Shown here: piece after piece, positions 1 through 10,742 of the stretch
How the letters are laid out: every line of letters starts with the position of its first letter
Position numbering within the stretch: the stretch's first letter is position 1
Assembly (NCBI GenBank): GCA_036971615.1
Contig: JAYKKR010000057.1
Coordinates: 1-64,000 of the forward strand
Direction: 5' to 3'
From: Amyloporia xantha
Taxonomy: Eukaryota; Basidiomycota; Agaricomycetes; Polyporales; Adustoporiaceae
Length of the DNA stretch: 64,000 bases
The notes under the pieces: generated by a model
Told to the model about the DNA's origin: nothing
What the model saw: only the letters and a program-made list of their open reading frames with translations
The model's database searches: none
Program-made: the position numbers and the translations under genes

Positions 1-1750
1 GTCGACTTCCATCACCTAAAGCGCCTCTCAGTACACACGTGCGTATGCGGCGCAGATAATATATCGGGACGCTGGAAGAACAGGCCGAGCGCCCTGTCCA
101 CTTTGAACAGTATGCCAGCACCAGATTCTCCGACTGCGTTCCCCTGTGTTTTCAGCCTACCATCGTATCGCTTCAAGCCCGGGACCGCTACCCAGCGCAA
201 GAGAACAGTCTTAAAAGTGAAGCTCTCCGTGTTTGGACTAATTCGTACAAGACCATGGGCTAACTCACTTACGGCTATTGAGATCCTGCGAGGATCGTGC
301 TCCGTCCTGCCCAGCCTCTGGAAAACGTCGCCACTCAAAAATGCGCAACCGTCCATACCACGGCTACCAGACTGCGCTGCACACCGGTCGTGAGCGATCC
401 TAAGTTTGGACGAAGTCGATCTCTCGTACTGCTCTGGGCAGCTGTTGACGAAGGTCAGCATCCCTCCCTCTCTTTGCCCTCGTCCTTCTCCTTCTGTGTC
501 TCTCTCGAGTGCCCCGTTTCCTGCTTGCCGCATATTTTTCTATCCAGGTGATTGGACTTGGAAGCAGGCAGTAGGTCCCATTCTCATCCGATAGCAGAGA
601 AAGTGTTCCTAACATGGTCACAGGATATCATCGCCAAAGATCCAAGCACACATAGGGCAGCGTTCGTTCCGATCATTCTGAGGAAGGCTGACAAGACAAC
701 GGTCTCCCGTCGCAGCCCGGAGTTAGACAGAGTACTATCCACTCTATATCGGCATAGCGCGAAATCACGCATAACAACGTCCGTCGGGCACATCGGAATG
801 CAATTGCGTTACTTGGGTTCTAACTAGCAATACCGAAAAAGTAGAGTACCACGTTCATATCAAAACTCTCTCTCTGACATATGCTATACAGGCGGACAGA
901 GCGTTACAGAGAAATGATCCCAAATTCACGTAAATTCACGCCGAGCAGCTCTTGCCACTCATCGCTATCGGGGATTTTCATGTCTCTCAAAGAAGGCAAC
1001 GACGACACCTGGAAGTTTCATTAAGCTTACGCATGCGGACGACTACTTTCATCGGCGTCTTGTACGGACTGGGACCTTATACTCGCAGATGATCCTGTGA
1101 GCAAGTACTTCTGCGTGTAGCAGAGGGTGGTGTGCCTGGTATGTGTTAGGTTTATGTTCTTGGTTCTGCACTACTAATCAGATTGGTACTTTAGATGCAT
1201 CGCTATAAATAACGATCTCGATGGACCTAACGCCGAGCGCCGCTCCCGTACACATACAGACATACTGGTTGAAGAACAGCAACTAGGAGACCTGTGGGAA
1301 GAGTATAGCATTGTCGGCGACATTGTGGTAAGTTTTCACTCTCGGGTCATGATTTGTTTCCTGTTCTTTTTTCTGTTCTGTCTTCTCTTGATTCTTCGTA
1401 CCGCTGGCATGCTATCACACGAGTATTTGACCTCAAGGACGATCTAGATCTCAGCACTTCACACGCCTACCTTCGCCGGCCCCCTACCACACTCGCAACT
1501 TGAGCAGCGCTACATCAGAGTCACCAGTGGCTTCCAGATTTCAATTACTTCTGTACTTCTCCTGTCGCCGATATCTTTCTCCTCCATCAACGTCTCCACT
1601 TATTTGCGACATCACCCGATTACTGCGATCCCCGAATAGTGGTCGTCCAAGACGAAGATTTTTCGAGCTCGTTTGTTCCTCTGGGTGGTCCCGTGCTCGA
1701 AGAATAGGATGAACGTCGTTGCAGGGAGAGTGAGAAAAGGAGCGGAAGAG
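1..1750. other. no supported gene
   Basis: Reading frames of up to 173 residues exist (12-533, minus strand), but none shows a domain, a plausible exon chain or a convincing start. A TATA-like TATAAATA lies at about 1204-1211 and could serve the weak plus-strand reading frame further right. Pyrimidine-rich stretches near 460-500 and 1360-1400 look like intron or promoter sequence. I see nothing firmer here. Confidence 0.5.
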
Positions 1751-1760
1751 AATCAGATGG

Positions 1761-2371
1761 TTGCAGCGCGAGGAGCGGCTCAGGGCTTGTCAGCAGATAT
1801 GGGAGACATTTGAGGTGTCGAGGGAGGGCAACAATGCGAAGGTGGCGAGGAGGAAGGGGGAGGAGGAGGCAAGACGAAAGCGGAGGATGGAGCAGGAGGC
1901 AAAGGAGCGAGAGAAGGAACGGGAGGCGAAAGAACGAGAGCTGGAGTTGCTGCGCCATACCCGACAGCTCCGGATCAGCGCTCTGACTCCGACGTCCCCC
2001 ACTATACTACAGTGCCCTTCCTTCCGAGCGACAGTCAAAGCGCCAGTTTCCTGCCTCGTGCGGTAAATTGGGGTCCATCCACTTCAGTATTCCATCATCC
2101 CCATGAACCCCAGTCGCTCGCCGTCCCCTCCTACGGCATTTCACCCCCTTCAACGCCAGATGGACATACACTCACCATACCCAGGATACAGCACGAGCTG
2201 TCCCTCCAACATCTGCGGAGTCTCAACCGGATGGTCTATTTTGCTGACGTCGTCGTGAGCATGCAAGATCCTCTCTTTCCCAAGGATGGCAGACTCAGCT
2301 CTAGGGCAGTGGCAAGGCTCAGTCCAGCGCATAGGGATCTATTCGCGAGCTTGCTCGAGCCTGTTGATTGA
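1761..2371 (+). CDS. coiled-coil protein fragment, frame-shifted
   Basis: Two overlapping plus-strand frames look protein-like. The first (1761 to about 1990) is a charged helix rich in Glu, Arg and Lys, with repeats of the EKEREAKERE type, as in a long coiled coil. The second (about 1960 to the stop at 2371) is Ser/Pro-rich and then has an amphipathic end containing LQHLRSLNRMVYFADVVV. They lie in different frames, so either an intron of unusual form or a frameshift joins them near 1975. I do not recognise the family. The neighbouring block to the right is made of broken genes, so a relic is likely. The true start was not found. Confidence 0.3.
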
Positions 2372-2471
2372 GCGAACGGCGAGCGCCCGATTGCCAAGGG
2401 AAGGCTCGAGAAGGGTCGCATAACAAGCAGACCAGTGTACAGCAGAGTAAGACAAGGAAGTCGTGCATAAA

Positions 2472-3200
2472 TTAATCACTGGCGTCCGCTTCACCGTGAA
2501 CGTCGCTCAGCGCATCTGCAGTCTCTTTGTTAGTGTCCACTATCACCCGCTCTGATTTTTGGTTCTCATTTGGCAGCTGCTCGTCGCGCTCAACCACATT
2601 GACGGCTCTCACCACGCCCTTGCCCTCCCTCTGTCGCTTGAATCGCCTTCCCACTCGCATTCGTCCCTAGCCTGTGTCCCGTCATTGCCGGCGTCCTTCG
2701 CACCATTCACTGGCATGCAGCCAGCCTCCTTCTACGCCTGTCCCGCCATGTGATAATCCGCTGCCTCCATCTTCTACCTTCCCTGTTTGTTCACAGAAGA
2801 AGTTATGTCCCTTCGACATTATCCGTGTCGTCTACGTACATGAGGGGATTTCTCATTGAGAACGTCGTCGACGGAGGGTCAGGTGGAGATTCGGCGCGTA
2901 AGCCGCTCGGCGTCGACTTTGATGGACATGGCAGCTCAGTTCCGAAGAGCGTACGTGAAAGCGACAGAGCGACACTATTCAGCATGGAAACAGACTCGTA
3001 CTCTCGGTCCAGATCTGGTTCGCGCAGCCGCCGGGGCTCCCGCTCCCCTTCTAGGTTGCTTTGGCGGTCCCGCCGTACTGCCGTTTCGACCCTGCCTTCT
3101 AGGCGGCGTGGTAAGCCGATGTATCTTTACGATTTGAACATGGCAAACAACTGTCTACATGGGTAAGGGGCTCGTGTGTTTACATCTGGACAAAGCCCTG
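2472..3200. other. Arg/Ser-rich reading frames, no clear gene
   Basis: Both strands carry short frames with protein-like composition. On the minus strand, 2472-2660 ends in an acidic, polar tail. On the plus strand, 2750-3166 contains a run of Ser-Arg dipeptides (around 2990-3060), and a second frame over the same bases is also open. No splice chain joins them. They may belong to the broken minus-strand gene to the right, whose tail is also Arg/Ser-rich, or be by-products of composition. Confidence 0.3.
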
Positions 3201-3211
3201 TATTACGAGTG

Positions 3212-4816
3212 TCAAAGTTGATGTATAGTAAGATGTCCATAAAGCGTGAGGCCCTGGTCCAAGTGAGAGTGGTGTAATGCCTCTCGGCGGCGCAGCGTGT
3301 CAACTCCAACACTCCCCCTTAAGCTAGCCGTGGTCGAATAGGGACTCTGTCGACGTGGTGATCGCGAACGACGTCGATTCCAGGAGCCGTAACGACTAGA
3401 GCGTTGAGGAGCGTCACGATGTGGGGACCAGTGATGGTCAGCTCTTGAAGGAGACCGACCTCGACGTCCAAAAGGAAAGGAGTGACGCGCTCGCTGAGCC
3501 CTCTCAGGTCGGTTCACCATCTCATTCCGATTTCTCGTGGGGAGAAGGACGTCGGAAGGCTGAGACAGGATTGCGAGGAGTAAGGCTTCGGCCTCGCTGT
3601 TCAATTGTTGGTCTCGCGGGAGGATCCAACGCGGGCGGTGGGAGCGAGAGCAGTTCCGTTGCAGGGACCGACGTAAGATCATCAACCTTGGCAAGCTCCG
3701 CATTGGGGACCACTGCCATTCCGTTAGCAAAGACGAAAGCAGGAGGCAAAGAGAGGAGCAAAGGGGAAGGCCCTAAATCAATTCACTCACTGTTACGCCA
3801 GTCCTCGTTGGGTGGTTCCCAATCAGAAGGCACATCCTCCTCGTACAGTTCTTCCATCTCTTTTTTCTTCCGCTCTGCTCGACGTAGGGCCTTGGACGAT
3901 TTCAGGTAATTCGGGAGTACGTGGTGATCTCCTTCATCGTAGTATTCCCTTGACAGTCGTTCATCCAAAAGCCGTGGAGGGACGACACGCGCATGTCGAG
4001 GGGGCAAGGACTCATTGATGATGAACCAAACCGGGACACCGGTGAATACAAGACGCTTCAGGGTTTCGTTATCGGGTTCTGGCAGCCAGCACCCCACAGC
4101 AGGGTTGACGGAAAGTGGCTGCGCTAGGTGCCCCGAGTGATAGGCCCCCCAGACGTGCTGGAACCACGAAAAGGCGCGTAGTTCCACTATGAAACGCTGC
4201 AGCTGAGCTACGTTCTGACGGTGTTGCAGGAGGGACAGCGTCAGACAGCCCTCGTTCTTCAATCTCTCTACGTCTCGAGGCCTAGTGTCGATGAAGATTT
4301 TCTCGGCCGGTCGTATGGCGGCTACTGACGCGGCTTGTCGTTCCCCTCGAGAAGAGTGATTAAAGCGTCCCAGAACGAACGCTCCGGACTCCCCTTGTGA
4401 TTTGACCAATTGCCGGTACGAAAGGTGGCAGGCGTGCCCTTGTCGTTCTCTGGCTCAAGGGTGACGTAGGCAGGGTCGAGGAGGCCTTCGCTCGAGAGGC
4501 GTTCGTAGGCGTAGGCTCGATGCGGTGCTTTCCCGTCGAACCATCCGGGCTGGAAGGTCCATTCGTGGGGACCTTGCCGTCCGTCCGCGAAAGTCTGAGG
4601 ATTTTCTCCAGCGCGCGGCGGGACAGGAGGAATATAATCTGCATTCGGCGAGACGGCATAGCATCCTTCCGAGAGGGCGAAATAAGAGCGCGTAACACAA
4701 TGTCCTCGGTAAAGTCGCCAAGTACTGTCCCGTACGGACAGACGAGATGGCAAGGTGCTGACAATGTCGGTAGGGAACGTCGTCACCGTGTTGTAAGCTT
4801 GAGCAGAACGCTTCAT
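3212..4816 (-). pseudogene. broken lineage-specific gene with Arg/Ser tail
   Basis: Three minus-strand frames follow one another and read like one protein: 4816-4322 (aromatic-rich N-terminal part), 4409-3783 (containing CWLPEPDNETLKRLV and VPVWFIINESLPP, then a Lys/Glu helix ending in an acidic tail) and 3730-3212 (RRSRSPRRQSPYS-type Arg/Ser repeats). The first two overlap by about 90 bases in different frames with no GT..AG pair that joins them, which points to a frameshift near 4320-4400. No known catalytic motif is visible. I infer a lineage-specific protein now broken; a working gene with an odd intron is the alternative. Confidence 0.5.
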
Positions 4817-5077
4817 TTCGGTGATGGAGGCACGGTCCGGCTGTCAGACACGAACCAAGAAGGAGATAGAGTGAAATGGACGCGAGTCGTGAGGAGAGAA
4901 GTAAAGTAAGGAGGTGAAGCGCTAGCGGAGATGCGCGGACTGTCACGTGAGCGTAACCTACCCATAGGCGGATTCAGTACCTGTTTCTATAGCCCCTACT
5001 CACATCAGCTGTGGAAGATTACAAACAAGTCGAACACAGTGCTGTACATTGCGTTAGTAGTCTCTCGCGCTACGCAG

Positions 5078-6916
5078 AAACCGGAGTTTGACACCGAGAC
5101 CCATGCGGCTAGCGCTGCGGCAGGCATCTTCAGGTCGGCGGGCTCACCGCCACAGTATCTCGAAGAGTGCGAATCAGACGAAATGGTCTCTGCCCTGAGC
5201 ATCGATGGAGATTTCGAAGACCCAATTGAGATTGACGAGACGTTCACCCAAAGAAGCCGCTTCCTTGGAACAGTCAAGATCGTCGTCGAGTCGACCACCT
5301 TTTGGTGAGTTCTCCCTCCTCCAGGCCTGTGGGAGCACTGCCTGGACGCACTTTCTTCTCCTACTTCTCGTGAACGAAGGGCGCACAAAGAGGTTCTATG
5401 CTATGCCTCGTCTTTCTTCCAGGCCGTACTCAGCGGTGAGTGGGCAGAGACTGGCAGACCGCAGTCTATGTCCTCCGTCATTGCTATTTCTCTGATCTCA
5501 GCTGCCATCCGTACCAGGAGGTCGCTCCAAGGTGGAAGACTCCAGAGATGACTTTTGCACCAGTTGACCCGGACCTGGATACCAATGAGGTCGATTTGGA
5601 TGTCGATCAGGACTTAGACGAGCGAGGGTCAGACGAGGAGGCAATTGATAAAGCCAAAGCCAGGGAAAGCGGTCTACATAAATCGGGAGCAGTTCTGCAT
5701 CTCCTTCTACTAGTACAATGATGCTGAGCGAGAAGGGGAAGCAGAAGCCTTCTGAGCTGAAAGGTCTACGTCGTACGAAGGCGAAAAGTTCGGATGCGAT
5801 CATCATTCTAAAGGAGAGAAGGTATGCAGCCTGTCCGTATTTTGGCACCTGAAGCTTCACGTATCCTGCAGGCGAACACGTTTCACGACTCCCTCAAATT
5901 CGTTTACCCACAGTAAGTCTGTGTTTGACCCTGTGGACCGCATGCACAAACCTATTAACCTTTCTACCAGTCTCGTCTGCACTATTACCTGGAACAATGT
6001 TGAGGGACTCATGAACATCGCGCATAAGTCGCACGTGGCTGCGCTCGAACGCGAGTGCCTCACGTTTTTACTGATGCACGCGGCCGGACGCCCACCCAAG
6101 GCCATGCGCATCGCCGAGCTCTTTGGTGAGGAAGAGCTCTACTGCGAGTCAAGCCGCTTCGTTCTCGACAACCCTGGTGGCTGGAGCAAGGAGGAACTCA
6201 GCACACTTAGTCAGGAGACACTGTTGAAGCTTGAGAAACGGTGGGAGTCATATGCCTCTGGTGCGTGCGTAAGAAATTGAAGTAATGCCTTGTGAAATTT
6301 GCCGCAGGCGGACATGGTTCTTGGAGCGCGTGCTGAAGCTTGGATTGATCCAAGTTGCGAAGGAGTATCGATGTGTTTCAGCCTTACCCGCCGGCGGGGA
6401 ACTCCTTCATATTTACTCTCTGTAGTGCGCAACGTGCCCTGATCCAGCTAATTGTGCCCGCCTCCTCGAGGAGAAATGGAGACAGGCGCATTATGCAATG
6501 TTTCGCTTCTGCAAGTGTCAGAGATCGATGTATGTTTTCTTGGCCTGGTCCTGATCTCTCCGTGCACAGGTCCTTGCCAGCCATCGATGGTCTTCCGCTA
6601 TTTATAGACATTAGAGTGCGTGAGTCCCCCGCTCTCCCTTATACACCTCAGCTGTCAGACTACGGCTAAAGCATTTATCGCAACACGTGAGTAATATCGG
6701 TTCTCTTTGAAATACTTACCGATGCTATATAACATGGCAGTTTTTGATCGTATGTTTTCTCTGGGTGTGCGAGGCAGTGGAACAGACATTGCACGCGTTG
6801 CAACCGCTGCTGGCGCCTCGACCGGACCACGACGCCATTTCTTGTTCAGCACATTGAAGGGCGAGCAGGCTACTCGTGGCAAACGGTCTGTCTTAGAGGA
6901 TATTCACTATAGCTAG
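5078..6916 (+). pseudogene. BTB/POZ-domain protein, slightly decayed copy
   Basis: The exon chain reads as a basidiomycete BTB protein. It has a BTB core with VKIVVESTTFWAHKEVL around 5275-5400, an acidic Asp/Glu linker (5560-5660), a basic linker, the second half of the BTB fold (5870-6240, with MRIAELFGEEELY and WSKEELSTLSQETLLKLEKR), a helix RRTWFLERVLKLGLIQVA after the intron 6240-6304, a Cys-rich segment with CATCPDPANC, and a conserved tail with FDRMFSLGVRGSG. Introns keep GT..AG ends. Damage: an extra T in a T run near 5551, a missing base near 5690 that restores frame, a small frame change near 5490 and a stop TAG at 6605-6607. The start upstream of 5078 was not found. Such proteins usually act as protein-protein adaptors. 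Recent decay or base-calling errors could both explain it. Confidence 0.7.
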
Positions 6917-7142
6917 CCCGGGTCTCATGAAGTATAGATGGATCCTACTCCGAATACGTATAATAATTAGCCAGTGTGAGATGAATACATATTCATAAGA
7001 ACTGGGCATATTTAAGACATTATATGAGCGTGCAAATGAGTCTGACAATACAAGTTGGTGGCAAAGGGGGCGGGGATATCCAACATGCGAATCCAACGCA
7101 ACCACAGAAACCGAACGAAATAGAGGTGCTGGGTGCTATCAG

Positions 7143-7956
7143 CTAATTGGAGGCGGATGCTCGGAGAATACGAGGCGCGTTTTCTACGAGCCACTCCATG
7201 CAGCGCGTGGTGCCAGCCATGTCGCCGATATCGTTCATGAAGTTATCGAGATCGCATTAGTGTAGCTATGAGCGTTTTCATGTCAATACGTAAAGCAGAT
7301 TCGCAACAAGAACACATACCCCCAAATACTACTCCGAGGTTTCTGGCGTTCATGCGATTCACGTCGCTGTGCTGGCTCACCCTGAACGGATTACGTTGTC
7401 AGACACTGCAGTCTTGGAGATGCTGGAGAACGCACCTGTGCAGATATAACATCAAGCATTGCACGAGTCGTGTAGTAGTGTTTCTTCGGTAGCTCAGTCA
7501 GTCTCAGATAACGCCTTGCGTTTTGCAGCAGGATCACGAATGCCAGCAGCGCCAGTGAATTTCGCATCCAATGCATACGTCAGGAGGATCGGGCAATGCC
7601 CTGAGATACGACTTCAGGACAGAAGTTACGTTGCAAATACCGTTGAACCGGTCGGTGTCTCGAAGATCGAACGTACGATAGTCGCCGCGTTCGAACAGCT
7701 GGGTGATCGTCTTGACTTGACTCGAGCCTCCAGTCTTCCGATATATGCCTTCGCAGTCTAGAGCTACGCAGAGAAATGCGATGAGTACTAATACCATGCA
7801 AGTGATAGAGACATACCAAGCGCATCCACGGCTTCTAAACATTTTTCGACAATGATAGGGACAAGGCGCGGCTCGCCTTCGGCCTTCGGCCTCCGCGCGT
7901 ACTTGCTCGACTAAATCGCGCCCAAACATAGAAGGGGCTACAGGAACCATAGTCAA
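7143..7956 (-). pseudogene. RhoGAP domain relic
   Basis: The minus strand reads as a RhoGAP domain, which speeds GTP hydrolysis by Rho-type GTPases. In order: MFGRDLVEQV, VEKCLEAVDALG, then after an intron (7764-7816, GT..AG) EGIYRKTGG with the catalytic arginine, then VTSVLKSYLRALPDP, and in shifted frames LLTYALDAKFTGAAGIRDP, TELPKKHYYTT, VNRMNARNLGVVFG and MEWLVENAP, ending at a stop at 7143. Frame changes occur near 7600 (after LPDP), near 7510 and near 7240. Two further introns (about 7378-7432 and 7265-7308) are still visible. The order and spacing match a full domain, so this is a decayed DNA-level copy. No membrane- or lipid-binding domain could be traced upstream of 7956. Confidence 0.8.
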
Positions 7957-9264
7957 AATTTATGTCGTGGGACAGCGTACGAAGTGGCGAAAGCTTGGGC
8001 AGTTTCTTCACGACTGGGCATCTGCTGTGAGCACGAGGTTTGGACATGATGGACAAATCGTATATGCACAGCGACACTGCGATCTGCACCAATACATTAA
8101 CGAGCATATTCATCTATACAAGCACAGAATTTCTCACTTGTACAGCGCAGCTGAGAGCCCCACATCTTATCGCCGCAGTGGTCGCGTCGTGCTACACGTA
8201 AAACACTGATCTGCTGGAAGACGGGCTCTTTGCGCCCCTTGGATCTGGCGGTATCAGGTGAACATGTCCTAGCATACTGACCCATCTCAGGCGAATAAAG
8301 TCCACGTACTTCGGATCCTGCAGAAGCATCACACCTGTTTAGATTCACAACATCCCTGTTTGAACATTCCCCGATGTGCACTTTGCCTTGTGGGCTGTCG
8401 CGGGGTAGAAATTTACTCGTCGTACGAAGCAACCGATAGACATCTTTTGTCTGTGAGTGTTAATACTCTACAGAAAGCAGATTATCGAAATATCTCATAC
8501 CTGTTCTGATACAGCGACTCGACTTGGAGGGCTTATCGAATCAGAAGTTGGATTGCTTTGTATTAACGACGTTCGAGGCTTTCAATGAAAATTAATTCCC
8601 CGGTGAAAGACCACTTTTACTTGAAATTACTGACGCTAGGAATTTGATCGAGATGTGAAGTGGCATCCGTTGAATGGTTGAAGTAGATATGCTTGGTGGT
8701 ATGAGGCGAACAAGGTCCGCCATATAGCACGCTGATCTCCTATGGAATGTCGCTGGCACAGGAGGTGTACACATCATCTTGAGAGCTCAGCCATGCCACT
8801 GAAAGAAGACACTAGCCTACGAAGAGCACGTGCAAGTTGAATATAGGCGGCCAGTGGGCGGCGACACCGAAGATGGGAGCAGTAGTGCATTTAATGAGAT
8901 TGCAGTGCCAGGACATGGATAGTCAAAGTGAAGAAATGTCGTGTTGACGCTGTGCGGAGGAGCTGTCGTCGGTGACCAGCTTTGGAACTAGAACGGTACC
9001 AAACGGGACGGAGGGTCCACTCAGCCAGGCGCAACAGCATCCCTCTCCGAGTCAGACACCATGGTAGGACTCAAACATCCCAGCCTGAAATTCTTGATGC
9101 ATTCCACGGGACTGACTTCTCGGTAAGAGGCAATACGCCCATGATCGTCTGGAAATACTTGGTGAACTTATCTGTGCGAATAAAGATCGGGGCGTCTTGT
9201 TCGTACGATACGGGAACAGTGGGACCACAACATGATGCAATAAGATACGGACTCATGGAAATGG
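7957..9264. other. no supported gene
   Basis: Between the RhoGAP and eIF2B-delta relics only short frames occur on both strands, none protein-like over more than about 30 residues. The missing N-terminal part of the RhoGAP gene might have lain here, but I could not trace it. Confidence 0.45.
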
Positions 9265-10627
9265 TCACAGAAACCTATCTAGCGCGAGAGGTATGGAATT
9301 GATGGAGTTGGGTGGAATAACGCCGACCTCGGTTACCACCACTGGCACGGTCATACACGAGGGCGGCGTTAAGTCGTAGAGAGGATTGAGAGTCTCGAGG
9401 TTCCGTTGATTCTTGAGTCTTAACAATTCCCGGGGTATCGTCAGGGGAATGAAGAAAACAAGTCCCCAATCGGAGCTAGCTCGTTCTTGGTAAAGCTGCA
9501 CGTCTTCAGAAAATGTCCCGCAACACACGACTACCGGGGCTGAATGCCGTCTTATCATCATTGCGACCAAAGCAGTTCCTGCCCGAGAGAACACAGCCCC
9601 GTTGAGGTGTATTGAATGCGCTCCAACGAGATTTGTCGATACTTCGGTAATGACTGAATCCAGGGTTGGCAGGGGTAGATATGTACATTGGATACCGGGG
9701 GAGGAAACGGTGGACAATAATCGTATGCCTTCAAGCATGGGCCTCGAGTCCACGACAATTACCGAGAAATTTCGCCCTTCCTCAAGCGCACCGAACAAGG
9801 CCTTCTCAACCACTGATGATCTTGCATGGGTGAGTATCACATCGCCGTCTTTGATCTGATTCTCCGCGGTATCTTAGATGACTTGGTCTGCCACGATAAC
9901 CCGATCGCGAACGTCATGATCGGTCTTATTCTAGAGAGCATCCTTCGCGTCCTGTTCTGGCAGATCAATGTCCGACCAACTGATTTCACAACTTCAGCTG
10001 CCGGATGGAATTGCCCGTTGTCACAGACATAGACCGAGCCGCAGCTAAATGGCTAATCTGCGGTGACAAATGTGTCATTAGATGGCAGGAACGCGTGTTG
10101 TTTGGGGGTGTGGAGTGAGTAGTCTTGTACAACGGTTTTGAATGCAGTCAATGTGACTATGTGGATTTGCACCTGTAATCTTGAACTCGGAGACCTGGAG
10201 CGCGATTGTCGGATGAATCTCGCCCTTGGCTATACTGACAGGTTTTGGAAGACCAAAATGAGCGAATATACGCAGGCCGCGCGTCTTGTTTGCGGATGCG
10301 TCTGCAGTTGCAATGGGCACTGCTTTCGTATCTTTCGTAGTCCTAGCTGTCGACGGGGTCGTGACTCGAGCGGGTATAGCTTCTGCTGCCCGGCTTGCTC
10401 TCCGCGTAGCGGGAGTGTTTGAGGATGACGAAGTTGGTCCCTGCTTCCCATTCACTTGCTTGTCATTGATCCCGTTTGGTGCAGCGGGTACTTTAGCAGC
10501 TTTCGCCGCCCGTTGTCGCTGTTGCAGTTGGCGCCATGGTCATCTGTTTCTGAGATTTCTGCGGTGCGTGAGAGTGTTCCTCATTCTGGGGTTGGACCTG
10601 AGTGTCCAGAGTGGCTGCAGGAGCCAT
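9265..10627 (-). pseudogene. GCD2: eIF2B delta subunit pseudogene
   Basis: This is a near full-length decayed copy of the delta subunit of eIF2B, the guanine nucleotide exchange factor for translation initiation factor eIF2. From an ATG at 10627 it reads through a Gln/Lys/Ala-rich N-terminal tail, an Ala/Ser/Thr linker (about 10455-10300), the fold start TRGLRIFAHFGLPKPVS, SEFKITGAN, DIDLPEQDAKDALL, RDRVIVADQVI, GDVILTHARSSVVEKALF, FSVIVVDSRPMLEG, GAVFSRAGTALVAMM, APVVVCC, LNPLYDLTPPS and VVTEVGVIPPNSI, which is the usual order for this family. Damage includes two in-frame stops made by single substitutions (TAG near 9932, TAA near 9877), several frameshifts and small deletions (for example after VVVCC). 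It cannot make a working subunit; a functional copy must lie elsewhere, because the gene is essential in fungi. Confidence 0.85.
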
Positions 10628-10742
10628 GGCTGGCAGTAGATGACAAAACCGAGCAGCGTGTGTTGGGGCAGAACAGCTGCTCTCAGCACGTGGAGGACGG
10701 GGGGAGGGGGCCTGATGCCTCTAGACAAATCGAGGCTATCAG

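Noticed and set aside
3421..3909. 162-codon plus frame
   Set aside because: It lies opposite the Arg/Ser-rich minus-strand gene, and its Ser/Gly/Glu composition is what the complement of such codons gives.
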